Positions 1-7,655 of a stretch of DNA of 64,000 nt are shown here, in pieces. Position 1 is the first letter of the stretch. Each line of letters begins with the position of its first letter. The stretch spans positions 62,001 through 126,000 of the forward strand of contig NZ_JAGKJJ010000001.1 in NCBI RefSeq assembly GCF_020329505.1. Direction: 5' to 3'. Below the pieces are notes generated by a model, which worked only from the letters and a program-made list of their open reading frames with translations, searched no databases and was not told where the DNA came from. The translations under genes were made by a program, and so were the position numbers. Origin of the DNA: Bradyrhizobium semiaridum. Lineage in GTDB: Bacteria; Pseudomonadota; Alphaproteobacteria; Rhizobiales; Xanthobacteraceae.

Positions 1-704
1 AGCGCCCTGCCCACGCTGCCTTCCGATGCTGTCGCGGCCTCAATCAAAGCGGGATCGGCGGCGTCGATATCTGTCGCAGCCGTGGCGGCACGCACCACAT
101 CAGCCGTATCGAGCGGGCGCAGCAGCAATTTGCGGCAGCGGGACAGGATGGTCGGCAGCACCCGTGACGGCGCGTGGCTGACCAGCAGGAACAGGGATTG
201 CTGCGGTGGCTCCTCGAGGATCTTCAGCAGCGCATTGGCGGCATTGGGATTGAGCTCGTCGACAGTGTCGACGATGCAGACGCGCCAGCCGTCGACCGCC
301 GCGGTCGAGCCGAAGAACGAGATCGTCTCGCGCGTCTCGTCGACCGTGATCACGGTGCGCATCACGCCGCGATCGTTGAGGCCGCGCTCCAACACCAATA
401 GCCCGCCATGCGCACCGGCCGTGATCTGCCGCGCCACCGGATCGTTCGGGTCGACGCGCAGCGTCGGCGCCTGCTGGACCTGCGAGGCAAGCGGATTGCG
501 GAACGCCAGCACGAAGCGGGCCATGCGATAGGCCAGCGTCGCCTTGCCGATGCCCTGCGCACCGCCGATCAGCCAGGCATGCGGAATCCGCCCGCTGCGA
601 TAGGCATCGAGCAGCGTAGCTTCCGCCTCGCGATGCCCGAACAATTCGGCCGCCTCGCGCGGATGCCGGATCGCGATCTCCTGTTCGACCTTGCGCGCGC
701 TCAT
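1..704 (-). CDS. holB: DNA polymerase III delta' subunit, 3'-truncated by window edge
   Basis: Clamp-loader subunit that, with tau/gamma and delta, opens the beta clamp and loads it on primed DNA. Reading down from the ATG at 704, the protein begins MSARKVEQEIAIRHPREAAE and shows a Walker-A-like GGAQGIGKATL near residue 50, an NPNAANALLKILEEPP segment typical of clamp-loader AAA+ proteins, and the SRC motif (ILSRCRK) near residue 200. Only about 234 codons are in the window; the C-terminus lies left of base 1. The start codon overlaps the tmk stop (ATGA), so tmk and holB are translationally coupled, the usual order in Rhizobiales. Family membership is clear from the motifs. Confidence 0.93.
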   Translation of the reverse strand, partial: MSARKVEQEIAIRHPREAAELFGHREAEATLLDAYRSGRIPHAWLIGGAQGIGKATLAYRMARFVLAFRNPLASQVQQAPTLRVDPNDPVARQITAGAHGGLLVLERGLNDRGVMRTVITVDETRETISFFGSTAAVDGWRVCIVDTVDELNPNAANALLKILEEPPQQSLFLLVSHAPSRVLPTILSRCRKLLLRPLDTADVVRAATAATDIDAADPALIEAATASEGSVGRA

Positions 705-1387
705 GCGGGGCTCGCCGTCGTCATCGACGTGCGCAGATGCTCGCGCAGCGCGGTCCATATCGCGTCCGCGACCGTCTCCTGGTCGGCGGTGGCATCGATC
801 AGGACGCAGCGCTGCGGGTCTTCGGCTGCGATCTGCCGATAGGCCTCGCGCAGATCCTGGTGGAACTTGACGTCCTCCGCCTCGAAGCGGTCGGCAACAG
901 CGTTGCCGCGGCGCGCGGCGGCGCGCTGCAGGCCGACCTCGACCGGCACGTCGAGAATGAACGTCAGGTCCGGCTTGAGATCGCCGATCGTCACCCGCTG
1001 CATGGCGTTGACGAGGCCAGGCAGCACCTGCCCGAGCTGACCCTGATAGGCGCGCGTGGAATCGAAGAAGCGGTCGCACAGCACCCAGATACCCTGATTG
1101 AGTGCCGGCAGGATCACGGTCCGGACATGGTCGTCGCGCGCCGCGGCGAACAGCAGCGTCTCGGCGTCAGGGCCGAGCAGCTTGCCCATGCCCGACAGCA
1201 CGAGATGGCGGATGATCTCCGCGCCCGGCGAGCCGCCGGGCTCGCGGGTCACAATCGCGCGCAGCTTGACCGCATCGAGCCGCTCGGCGAGCTTGCGGAT
1301 CTGGGTCGACTTTCCCGACCCCTCACCGCCCTCGAAGGTGATGAAGCGACCGCGCAAGCTCGGCGGTTTGACTGCTGCTTCCGCCAT
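701..1387 (-). CDS. tmk: Thymidylate kinase
   Basis: Phosphorylates dTMP to dTDP in the cytoplasm for DNA synthesis. The protein opens MAEAAVKPPSLRGRFITFEG followed by the P-loop GGEGSGKST, then the DR[FY] motif (CDRFFDSTRAYQG) and DVPVEVGLQRAAAR; 228 aa is normal for the family. The ATG at 1387 is preferred over an upstream one at 1444, which would add 19 low-complexity residues and run into the neighbouring carboxypeptidase gene. The start lies 1 bp after the carboxypeptidase stop and the stop overlaps holB, so the three genes form a tight operon. Confidence 0.95.
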   Translation of the reverse strand: MAEAAVKPPSLRGRFITFEGGEGSGKSTQIRKLAERLDAVKLRAIVTREPGGSPGAEIIRHLVLSGMGKLLGPDAETLLFAAARDDHVRTVILPALNQGIWVLCDRFFDSTRAYQGQLGQVLPGLVNAMQRVTIGDLKPDLTFILDVPVEVGLQRAAARRGNAVADRFEAEDVKFHQDLREAYRQIAAEDPQRCVLIDATADQETVADAIWTALREHLRTSMTTASPA

Positions 1388-1388
1388 G

Positions 1389-2648
1389 TCAGAGCTTCGC
1401 GACGCCGGCGCGGAACAAGGCGACGACGAGCTCGCGGACGCCATCGAATGCGCGGCGCATGGTCGATCCGGTGCCGACGGACTCGGCCGCGTACACCGGC
1501 GATTCCATCGCGACGTTGCCGCCGCGCCAGACCCTGACCACGCCGATCTTCTGCCCAGCGGTGATCGGCGCCTTGACCGGGCCGCTATAGACGATGCGCG
1601 CGAGCAGCTTGTCGTTACCGCTCTTCGACACCATGACCTTGATCGGATCGGGACTGACCAGCGCGACCGAACCGCTGTCGCCGCCGAACACCCGGGCGTA
1701 GCCGATCGGCTGGTTGGCCGCGAGCAAGGTTCGCGTCTCGAAGCTGCGGAAGCCCCATTCCAGCATCTTCTTGGCTTCGGTGGCGCGGTCCTCGGAATCC
1801 TCGAGCCCGTTGATCACAACGATCAGCCGCGTGTCGTTCTGCACGGCCGAGCCGACCATGCCGTAGCCGCCCTCCTTGGTGTAGCCGGTCTTCAGCCCGT
1901 CGGCGCCCGGCAATGCATTGAGCAAGGGATTGCGATTCTGCTGGCGGATCTTGTTCCAGGTGAATTCCTTCTCGCCGAACAGCTGGTACATGTCCGGATA
2001 GGTCAGGATGATGTGGCGGGCGAGCACCGCCAGTTCCCGCACCGTCATCTTGTTGCGGGGATCGGGCAGACCGTTGGAATTGCCGAAGGTCGATTTGGTC
2101 AGGCCGAGCTCGCGGGCGCGCTTGGTCATGAAATCGGTTGCGAAGGTGTACTCGTTGCCGGCGATGCCCTCGGCCAGCGCAATGCAGGCGTCGTTGCCGC
2201 TCGGGATGATCGCGCCATGCAGGAGATCGTCGACCGAGACCTTGCTGTGGATCGCCGCGAACATCGTCGAGGTGCCGGACGGCGCGCCGCCGCGGCGCCA
2301 GGCGTTCTCGCTGATCCGGTACTCGTCGGTGAGCTTGATGTCGCCTTTCTTGATGGCGTTGAACACCACCTCGGCCGTCATCAGCTTCATCATGCTGGAC
2401 GGCGCGCGCAGCTCGTCGGCATTCTTCTCGAACAGCACGCTGCCGCTGGACGCCTCGACCAGGATCGCGGTCGGGGCGTCGCCGTCGAAACCGCCCTCTT
2501 CTTTCTTGGCGCCCTGGACGCTGTTGTTGGCGGCGTAGACCGCCCCGCCGCAGCCGATTGCCAGCACGACGACGGCCGCAATCAGGCCGCGCCAGTTCCG
2601 CCCGGCGCGAGCGGCGAACGTGCGGGGAAGTGCGGTCTCTGTTGCCAT
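1389..2648 (-). CDS. D-alanyl-D-alanine carboxypeptidase (penicillin-binding protein 5/6 type)
   Basis: Trims the terminal D-Ala from peptidoglycan stem peptides in the periplasm. The 419-aa product has an N-terminal hydrophobic segment (residues about 21-40) that can serve as signal or anchor, then the three serine-peptidase motifs: SxxK at S85-K88 (SMMK), SGN at 150-152 and KTG at 253-255. A C-terminal beta-rich domain follows. The frame stays open upstream of 2648, but the ATG there puts the hydrophobic segment at the right place. It is the first gene of the run that continues into tmk and holB. The exact paralogue (dacA, dacC or dacF type) cannot be fixed from sequence alone. Confidence 0.92.
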   Translation of the reverse strand: MATETALPRTFAARAGRNWRGLIAAVVVLAIGCGGAVYAANNSVQGAKKEEGGFDGDAPTAILVEASSGSVLFEKNADELRAPSSMMKLMTAEVVFNAIKKGDIKLTDEYRISENAWRRGGAPSGTSTMFAAIHSKVSVDDLLHGAIIPSGNDACIALAEGIAGNEYTFATDFMTKRARELGLTKSTFGNSNGLPDPRNKMTVRELAVLARHIILTYPDMYQLFGEKEFTWNKIRQQNRNPLLNALPGADGLKTGYTKEGGYGMVGSAVQNDTRLIVVINGLEDSEDRATEAKKMLEWGFRSFETRTLLAANQPIGYARVFGGDSGSVALVSPDPIKVMVSKSGNDKLLARIVYSGPVKAPITAGQKIGVVRVWRGGNVAMESPVYAAESVGTGSTMRRAFDGVRELVVALFRAGVAKL

Positions 2649-2810
2649 CGGCGATGTCCTGAAAGGCTGCGTTCTATCAGGTGGAAGTACCGCAAACAAC
2701 TGAGGTTTTTGCGCTTGTCCACGAGCGCCGCGATTGCTGGATGCGGCAAACGCCCGTAATCTCCGAGCCAAGACGAGTGCAACAGAACCGGCAAACAAGG
2801 CGGAAACGCG

Positions 2811-3746
2811 ATGTCCTCCTCCCGCATGATCTCCGCCAACGGCATCGACATGTTCGTCCGGGAGGCCGGACAAGGCCCGCTGGTGGTGCTCTGCCACGGC
2901 TGGCCGGAACTGTCCTATTCGTGGCGCCATCAGATCACCGCGCTCGCTGCGGCCGGCTTCCACGTCGTCGCTCCCGACATGCGCGGTTTCGGCCGGACCA
3001 GCGCGCCGGCGGACGTCGGCGCCTATACGATCTTCGATACCGTCGGCGACATGGTCGCGCTGGTGGCCGCGCTCGGCGAAAAGCAGGCGGTGATCGTCGG
3101 GCACGACTGGGGCGCGCCGGTGGCCTGGCACGCGGCGCTGTTCCGGCCGGACATCTTCACCAGGGTCGCCGGCCTCAGCGTACCGCCGCCGTTCCGCGGC
3201 CGCGGCCGTCCGCTCGAGACGCTGCGCGAGAGCGGCATCACCAACTTCTACTGGCAATACTTCCAGCCGCCGGGCGTGGCGGAGGCGGAATTCGAGCGCG
3301 ATATCGCCAACACCATGCGCCTGGTGCTCGGGCGTGGCGTGTCCGATCCAAGCTCGATGTTCGTCGACGAGGCCAAGGGTTTTCTCGGCAAACTGTCTGG
3401 CGGAAAGCCGCTGCCGGCCTGGCTGACGGAAGCCGACATTGCCGAATTCGCCGAGAACTACCAGCGATCCGGCTTTCGCGGCGGCTTGAACTGGTACCGC
3501 AATCTCGACCGCAACTGGGAGCTCACCGCACCCTGGCAGGATGCCCAGATCCGGCAGCCCTCGCTATTCATCGCCGGGTCTAAAGATTCGGTGATCACCG
3601 GGCTGATCGGCGCCAAGCGGGTCGCCGACATGGAACGCGTCCTGCCCAACCTCAAGCAGAAGCTGATCATTGAAGGCGCCGGCCACTGGATCCAGCAGGA
3701 GCGCCCCGACGAGGTCAACGCGGCGCTGATCGCGTTTCTCAAATAA
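2811..3746 (+). CDS. Alpha/beta hydrolase, epoxide-hydrolase-like
   Basis: A 311-aa cytoplasmic alpha/beta hydrolase. Visible motifs are the oxyanion-hole HGWPE (29-33), the nucleophile elbow GHDWGAP with Asp99 as nucleophile, and the C-terminal GAGHW with the likely catalytic His292. An aspartate rather than serine nucleophile, together with the HGWPE form, fits soluble epoxide hydrolases and haloalkane dehalogenase relatives; the YWQYFQPPG cap segment resembles epoxide hydrolases. Substrate is unknown. It reads divergently from the carboxypeptidase operon with a 162-bp promoter gap and converges on rlpA. Confidence 0.85.
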   Translation: MSSSRMISANGIDMFVREAGQGPLVVLCHGWPELSYSWRHQITALAAAGFHVVAPDMRGFGRTSAPADVGAYTIFDTVGDMVALVAALGEKQAVIVGHDWGAPVAWHAALFRPDIFTRVAGLSVPPPFRGRGRPLETLRESGITNFYWQYFQPPGVAEAEFERDIANTMRLVLGRGVSDPSSMFVDEAKGFLGKLSGGKPLPAWLTEADIAEFAENYQRSGFRGGLNWYRNLDRNWELTAPWQDAQIRQPSLFIAGSKDSVITGLIGAKRVADMERVLPNLKQKLIIEGAGHWIQQERPDEVNAALIAFLK

Positions 3747-3764
3747 TCAGGCGAAGTCGCTGAT

Positions 3765-4697
3765 TCAGTAAAGGCCGCGCCCGCTCAGGACTTCGGCCGG
3801 CCCCCGTGCATCGATCGGCACATAGGCCGCGGCGGGCGCCGGGTTGGCGGCATAGCGCTCGTCATTCTCATAGGACACTTCCCGCCGATTGTTCAGCGCG
3901 CGACCGCGGGACCGGCCTGAGGCCGACATCTCGGAGGTGGCGTTGATCGAGGCATAGTCCGCCGAGGTGTTTCCGAGGCTGTAGGGCCGTCCCTCCGGCA
4001 GCGGGACATCGCCGCGAATCCGGCCGGCGGAGGATGGCATCTCGGGCACGAACGAGCGCGCCGAGGCGACCCGGACCATCGAGGGCGACGGCGCCGGCGT
4101 GCCGGTGCGCAGGGTCGCCAGCAGCTGGCGATCGTCGGATCCTTCGAGGGGCGCCCGGCCGACATATTCGACCCGGACGCGGGCGACGCCATTGCCTTTG
4201 AATTCAAGCAGTTCGGCGGCCTTGTTCGACACGTCTATGAGGCGATTGCCGTGGTACGGCCCGCGGTCATTGACGCGGACCACCAGCGACTTGCCGTTGC
4301 TCAGATTGGTGACCCGCGCGTAGCTCGGCATCGGCAGGGTTGGATGGGCGGCGGTGAGCGCCCCCATGTCGAACACCTCGCCATTGGCGGTCAGGCGGCC
4401 GTGGAAATCGTTGCCATACCAGGACGCCACGCCTTCGGCGCGATAGTTGACGTCCTCCTCCGGCACATAGGTGCGGCCGGCGACGACGTAGGGCTTGCCG
4501 ATCCGGTAGGTGCCGCCGCCCTTCGGCACGGGGTCGCCAAACGCCACCACGCGCGGGCTCGAGGACACCCCGTATTTGGGATCGACGCGGCTGGCGAACT
4601 TGTTCGACGAGGCGCAGTTGGCAAGGAGGAGGCACGTGGCCACCGCAACGGCGCCGCGCGCCGTCCGGATCATCGAATCTGGCCGTTTATTCCCCAT
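3765..4697 (-). CDS. rlpA: RlpA-family septal-ring lytic transglycosylase lipoprotein
   Basis: Outer-membrane lipoprotein with a double-psi beta-barrel (DPBB) that in studied members cleaves peptide-stripped glycan strands. The N-terminus has a signal peptide ending in the lipobox LLLANC, and the DPBB core shows GVASWYGNDFHGRLTANGE and VRVNDRGPYHGNRLIDVS, the family hallmarks. The roughly 120-residue C-terminal tail is low complexity and no SPOR domain is evident. ATG at 4697 is used here; ATG at 4673 gives a shorter signal peptide and TTG at 4706 is also in frame. Confidence 0.9.
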   Translation of the reverse strand: MGNKRPDSMIRTARGAVAVATCLLLANCASSNKFASRVDPKYGVSSSPRVVAFGDPVPKGGGTYRIGKPYVVAGRTYVPEEDVNYRAEGVASWYGNDFHGRLTANGEVFDMGALTAAHPTLPMPSYARVTNLSNGKSLVVRVNDRGPYHGNRLIDVSNKAAELLEFKGNGVARVRVEYVGRAPLEGSDDRQLLATLRTGTPAPSPSMVRVASARSFVPEMPSSAGRIRGDVPLPEGRPYSLGNTSADYASINATSEMSASGRSRGRALNNRREVSYENDERYAANPAPAAAYVPIDARGPAEVLSGRGLY

Positions 4698-5039
4698 CTG
4701 CCCCAAGTACCATTCTGTCGGACCCGCGCCTACTCCGAGGCGTCACGGTCACATCCCCACGCGATACGGCCCACCTCCGCACCTGATGGTGACGATATCG
4801 CAACCGGAACACGGCGGAAATGGGGAGAGCCCTCGGCCGGTGACCCTTTGGTGAATCATCGGTTGTGCGTCCCTACGTTGATCTACGGACTGCCCGCCCC
4901 TCAACTGTCCCGCAATCAGACACACTGTTGCAGCAAATCATCAGTGCTGCCCGATCTTGGATTCCAACAATTGAATCTTTTTGACTGTGCAAGCCTGCAA
5001 TCGTTCTCTCTCGCGTGTGGGGCGCAAAGGAAGTTTGCG
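4698..5039. other. Intergenic region upstream of rlpA
   Basis: No convincing gene in this 342-bp stretch. It should hold the rlpA promoter on the minus strand and a promoter for the small ORF at 5040. A TTGACT at 4981-4986 looks like a -35 box, but no good -10 lies 16-18 bp downstream. Confidence 0.4.
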
Positions 5040-5129
5040 ATGATCGAGACGGTTACGGCGGTTATGGGCCTGGTGAGTGCAGCCATCTTCTTGGCTCACG
5101 CCGTGGAAGGCTATCTGTCCCGGGCCTGA
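5040..5129 (+). CDS. Predicted 29-aa single-pass membrane peptide
   Basis: Short ORF starting MIETVTAVMGLVSAA and ending LSRA. Residues about 6-20 form one hydrophobic helix, so the peptide would sit in the inner membrane. An AAGGAAG purine run lies 6-8 bases before the ATG at a good ribosome-binding distance, which is the main support that it is translated. No family recognised. It lies in the host segment just left of the integrated element, in what would be the downstream flank of the tRNA-Ser gene before insertion. Confidence 0.45.
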   Translation: MIETVTAVMGLVSAAIFLAHAVEGYLSRA

Positions 5130-5259
5130 GGGCCCGTCGAACTGGAAAGACGCGTCACCTCTTTCCAGAAGTGACTTCAAAGGGCGACTTTCGAAAGAGC
5201 GACTGTTCGGAAAGCTTTAATAAATTCGGACGAGCATCGGATTCACAGGCAGGTGTATC

Positions 5260-5358
5260 ATGCGTAGTCACGATTTGGTCTCCGACGGGTTTCTCACACT
5301 GACCGCAGCAAGCCTCGTGCTGCTGTGCTCCAGCCTGCTGGCTTTCGCGTTCGGCTGA
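5260..5358 (+). CDS. Predicted 32-aa single-pass membrane peptide
   Basis: Short ORF MRSHDLVSDGFLTLTAASL continuing to a strongly hydrophobic stretch (SLVLLCSSLLAFAFG) at the C-terminus. An AGGCAGG purine run precedes the ATG. No family recognised; the composition fits a small membrane-inserted peptide. It lies 130 bp after the similar 29-aa ORF and about 200 bp left of the attL repeat. Expression is inferred only from the ribosome-binding site and amino-acid pattern. Confidence 0.4.
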   Translation: MRSHDLVSDGFLTLTAASLVLLCSSLLAFAFG

Positions 5359-5553
5359 ACGTCCGCGCCGGACCAGCGCCCGGCCGCGAGGCTTCGATGC
5401 CTCCTGTTACGGCTCCCCGACATACCCGGCGTGAACGCGCCTGATTGGCCGTCGTGAGCATTGGCCGGCAAACGCGATCGCGTGTGCGCATCCGCACGTC
5501 TGATTCAGGAGCGAAGATGTCGCGCAGCTTACATCGGCGCAACCGTGGGCAAT

Positions 5554-5567
5554 TGGCGGAAGGGGTG
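5554..5567 (+). repeat. attL: 14-bp direct repeat of the tRNA-Ser 3' end
   Basis: The sequence TGGCGGAAGGGGTG here is identical to 18043-18056, where it is the complement of the last 14 bases (acceptor stem plus CCA) of tRNA-Ser. A copy of a tRNA 3' end at the far boundary of an integrase-bearing segment is the classic footprint of site-specific insertion. The match stops exactly at 14 bp on both sides. Confidence 0.88.
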
Positions 5568-5655
5568 ACCGTAGCTTTGTGCCGTCACGCGACGTCACTA
5601 GCGATCACGAGCGCACTTAAATCTTTGAGCGTGTTTCACTATCCCCAAGTTTAGA

Positions 5656-5675
5656 CGATCATGAGCGATCATGAG
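5656..5675 (+). promoter_or_regulatory. Tandem 10-bp repeats between attL and integrase
   Basis: CGATCATGAG occurs twice head to tail (5656-5665, 5666-5675), about 90 bp inside attL and 80 bp before the integrase start. Direct repeats in this position often serve as arm-type integrase or excisionase sites; that role is inferred from position only. They could instead be operators for the integrase promoter. Confidence 0.4.
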
Positions 5676-5753
5676 GAAACAGGCGTAAAGAGCAGTGGTG
5701 AACTCGGAAAGGTGAATGTCTAGCGTGGCGATTAACCAGCGAGGTCGCCAGCA

Positions 5754-7097
5754 GTGCACGCACCAAATCCCCATAGAGCCCAGCCAGCAAGCCCTAGAAA
5801 AGGTCTCACCCTTAAAACGATTCAAGCCCTTGTCCAAGCCGCCCAGCCGGGCATGTGGGCGCACGAACGGGGGCTGTGCCTTGCGGTCGCCAAGAGCGGT
5901 TCGGCCTTCTGGGCGCTCCGCTATTCCACGGCAGCCGGTCGGCGGCGGCTGATGACTTTACAGCAATACGAACCGATCGATGCAGCCGGACTGAAGGCCC
6001 TCGAATGGCAGGCTGCGGAACTACGCAAGCTGATCAAGGCAGGACGCGATCCGTTGGCCGAACGAGACGCGGACAACGCCGTGACCGCTACGGCGGCCAC
6101 GACGGTCAGTCGACCAGCCGTTGATACATTCGAAGAAGTAGCGCGCGACTACATCGCTCAACACAAGGATGGTTGGAAAAATGCCAAACACCTCCAGCAA
6201 TGGGAAAATACGCTGGAAACTTATGCATACCCGATCATCGGCAAGTTACTCCCGCACGAGATCACGACCGAAGACGTGTTGAAGGTCTTGCGACAGGATC
6301 ACGAGCGCGCTCGAAAGAAAGGCACGCTTTGGATAGGCGCACGCGAAACAGCATCGCGCGTCCGTATGAGAATTGAAACCGTGATCGGCGCAGCGAAGGC
6401 GAAAGGGATAACCAACCCCGACACGCGCGAAATTTGGATCAACCATCACAACCCGGCGCAATGGAAGGATCATCTTGAACATTGGCTAAACGGAAAGCAA
6501 TCGAGAGGACATTTCACCGCGATGGACTGGAAAGACGTTCCCGCATTCATGACCGAATTGCGCGAGAAAACCGACTACAGCGCAAAAGCATTAATGCTGA
6601 CAATTCTCTGCGCAACTCGCACAAACGAAACGCTAAACTCCCGATGGACCGAATTCGATCTAGACAATGCGATCTGGATCATTCCTGCGGAACGTATGAA
6701 AGCAGGCGTTGAACATCGCGTCCCTTTGTCGGACGCCACTGTTCTGCTATTGCGGACGCTGCCAACGGTCGATGAAAACCCCTACGTGTTTCCCGGTATG
6801 AAGCGTGGCAAGCCGCTTAGCGATATGAGCATGTTGGAGATGCTACGCGGAATGCGCGAAGGCTTCACAGTACACGGCTTTAGATCATCGTTCCAAGATT
6901 GGGCGGAAGATACAACTGTGCATCCGGACGTGATCACCGACATGGCACTCGCGCACACCATCAAGAACAAGACCAAGCGGGCCTATCGGCGGGGCAATGC
7001 ATTCGACCGTCGTCGCGATCTAATGCAACAATGGTGCGATTATCTCCTAATGGACGCGTCAACGTACAAAGCGAAATGGGAAAAGCTGATCGCCTGA
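5754..7097 (+). CDS. int: Tyrosine-family integrase, P4 type
   Basis: Catalyses integration and excision of the element at tRNA-Ser. The 447-aa protein has an N-terminal arm-binding region (residues about 15-105, DUF4102-like), a SAM-like core-binding domain (about 125-240) and a catalytic domain (about 255-425). Likely active-site residues are Arg289 (CATRTNE), Lys316, His374/Arg377 (HGFR), His401 and the nucleophile Tyr411 (KRAYRRGN). The start is a GTG at 5754; the next in-frame ATG (5853) would remove part of the arm-binding domain. It lies next to attL and is followed by a strong terminator, so it is its own transcription unit. Confidence 0.92.
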   Translation: MHAPNPHRAQPASPRKGLTLKTIQALVQAAQPGMWAHERGLCLAVAKSGSAFWALRYSTAAGRRRLMTLQQYEPIDAAGLKALEWQAAELRKLIKAGRDPLAERDADNAVTATAATTVSRPAVDTFEEVARDYIAQHKDGWKNAKHLQQWENTLETYAYPIIGKLLPHEITTEDVLKVLRQDHERARKKGTLWIGARETASRVRMRIETVIGAAKAKGITNPDTREIWINHHNPAQWKDHLEHWLNGKQSRGHFTAMDWKDVPAFMTELREKTDYSAKALMLTILCATRTNETLNSRWTEFDLDNAIWIIPAERMKAGVEHRVPLSDATVLLLRTLPTVDENPYVFPGMKRGKPLSDMSMLEMLRGMREGFTVHGFRSSFQDWAEDTTVHPDVITDMALAHTIKNKTKRAYRRGNAFDRRRDLMQQWCDYLLMDASTYKAKWEKLIA

Positions 7098-7125
7098 AAG
7101 CTGATTGTGTATAATGCCCGGAAGA

Positions 7126-7151
7126 AGCCCGTTCGCGGGCTTTTTCTTTTT
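7126..7151 (+). terminator. Rho-independent terminator after integrase
   Basis: Six-base-pair stem AGCCCG/CGGGCT with a TTCG tetraloop, followed by a run of about ten Ts broken by one C. It lies 29 bp after the integrase stop. Confidence 0.85.
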
Positions 7152-7302
7152 GACGCGTCGTGCGCGAATATGAGAGTGCTTGGCTGGTCGCGCAGTCGGA
7201 TGACAGCGGCGTAAGGGTCGGATGGCCTGAGTTGCGGTAAAGACGCAGCGTACTGGGTGGATGCCCTGCAATGCCCATCATTTCAAAGCAGGACCGCGCC
7301 AT

Positions 7303-7515
7303 ATGTCCCAGGACAGCACGACTATTCTGACCACCGATCAGGTTTGCCAGCGCCTTACGATCTCTGCGCCAACGCTGCGCCGCTACGCCAAGGCGGGCCA
7401 CGGCTTTCCTCCCAAAATACCCTTAGGCCCGCGCCGTGTTGGCTATCTCGCCAGCGACATCGAGAACTATATCGCGAACCGACGCAAAGCGGCCCTCGCC
7501 ACAACGGGCGGTTAG
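7303..7515 (+). CDS. AlpA-like helix-turn-helix regulator / excisionase
   Basis: A 70-aa DNA-binding protein starting MSQDSTTILTTDQVCQRL. The layout (TTDQVCQRLTISAPTLRRY, then GFPPKIPLGPRRVGY, then a DIENYIANRR helix) is that of AlpA/MerR-fold winged-helix proteins that act as excisionases or activators in P4-like elements. ATG at 7303 has an AGCAGGA sequence about 10 bases upstream and is preferred over one at 7261. Its place between integrase and primase matches satellite organisation. Whether it controls excision, the primase operon or both cannot be read from sequence. Confidence 0.75.
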   Translation: MSQDSTTILTTDQVCQRLTISAPTLRRYAKAGHGFPPKIPLGPRRVGYLASDIENYIANRRKAALATTGG

Positions 7516-7655
7516 TCGTTCCGGTTAGTGGCGACAGTTTTGTGAACTGTATCAAAGCACAGGGCGGAACGTTCATCCGCCGCACAGAGAAATAGGTCCC
7601 GGCAAGTTGCGACCTTGGCGGGACCTCTAGCTAACTTCGCTTCTAGGAAAGCAGT

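Noticed and set aside
4981..5009. TTGACT at 4981 as the -35 of a promoter for the small ORF at 5040
   Set aside because: No acceptable -10 at the correct spacing.
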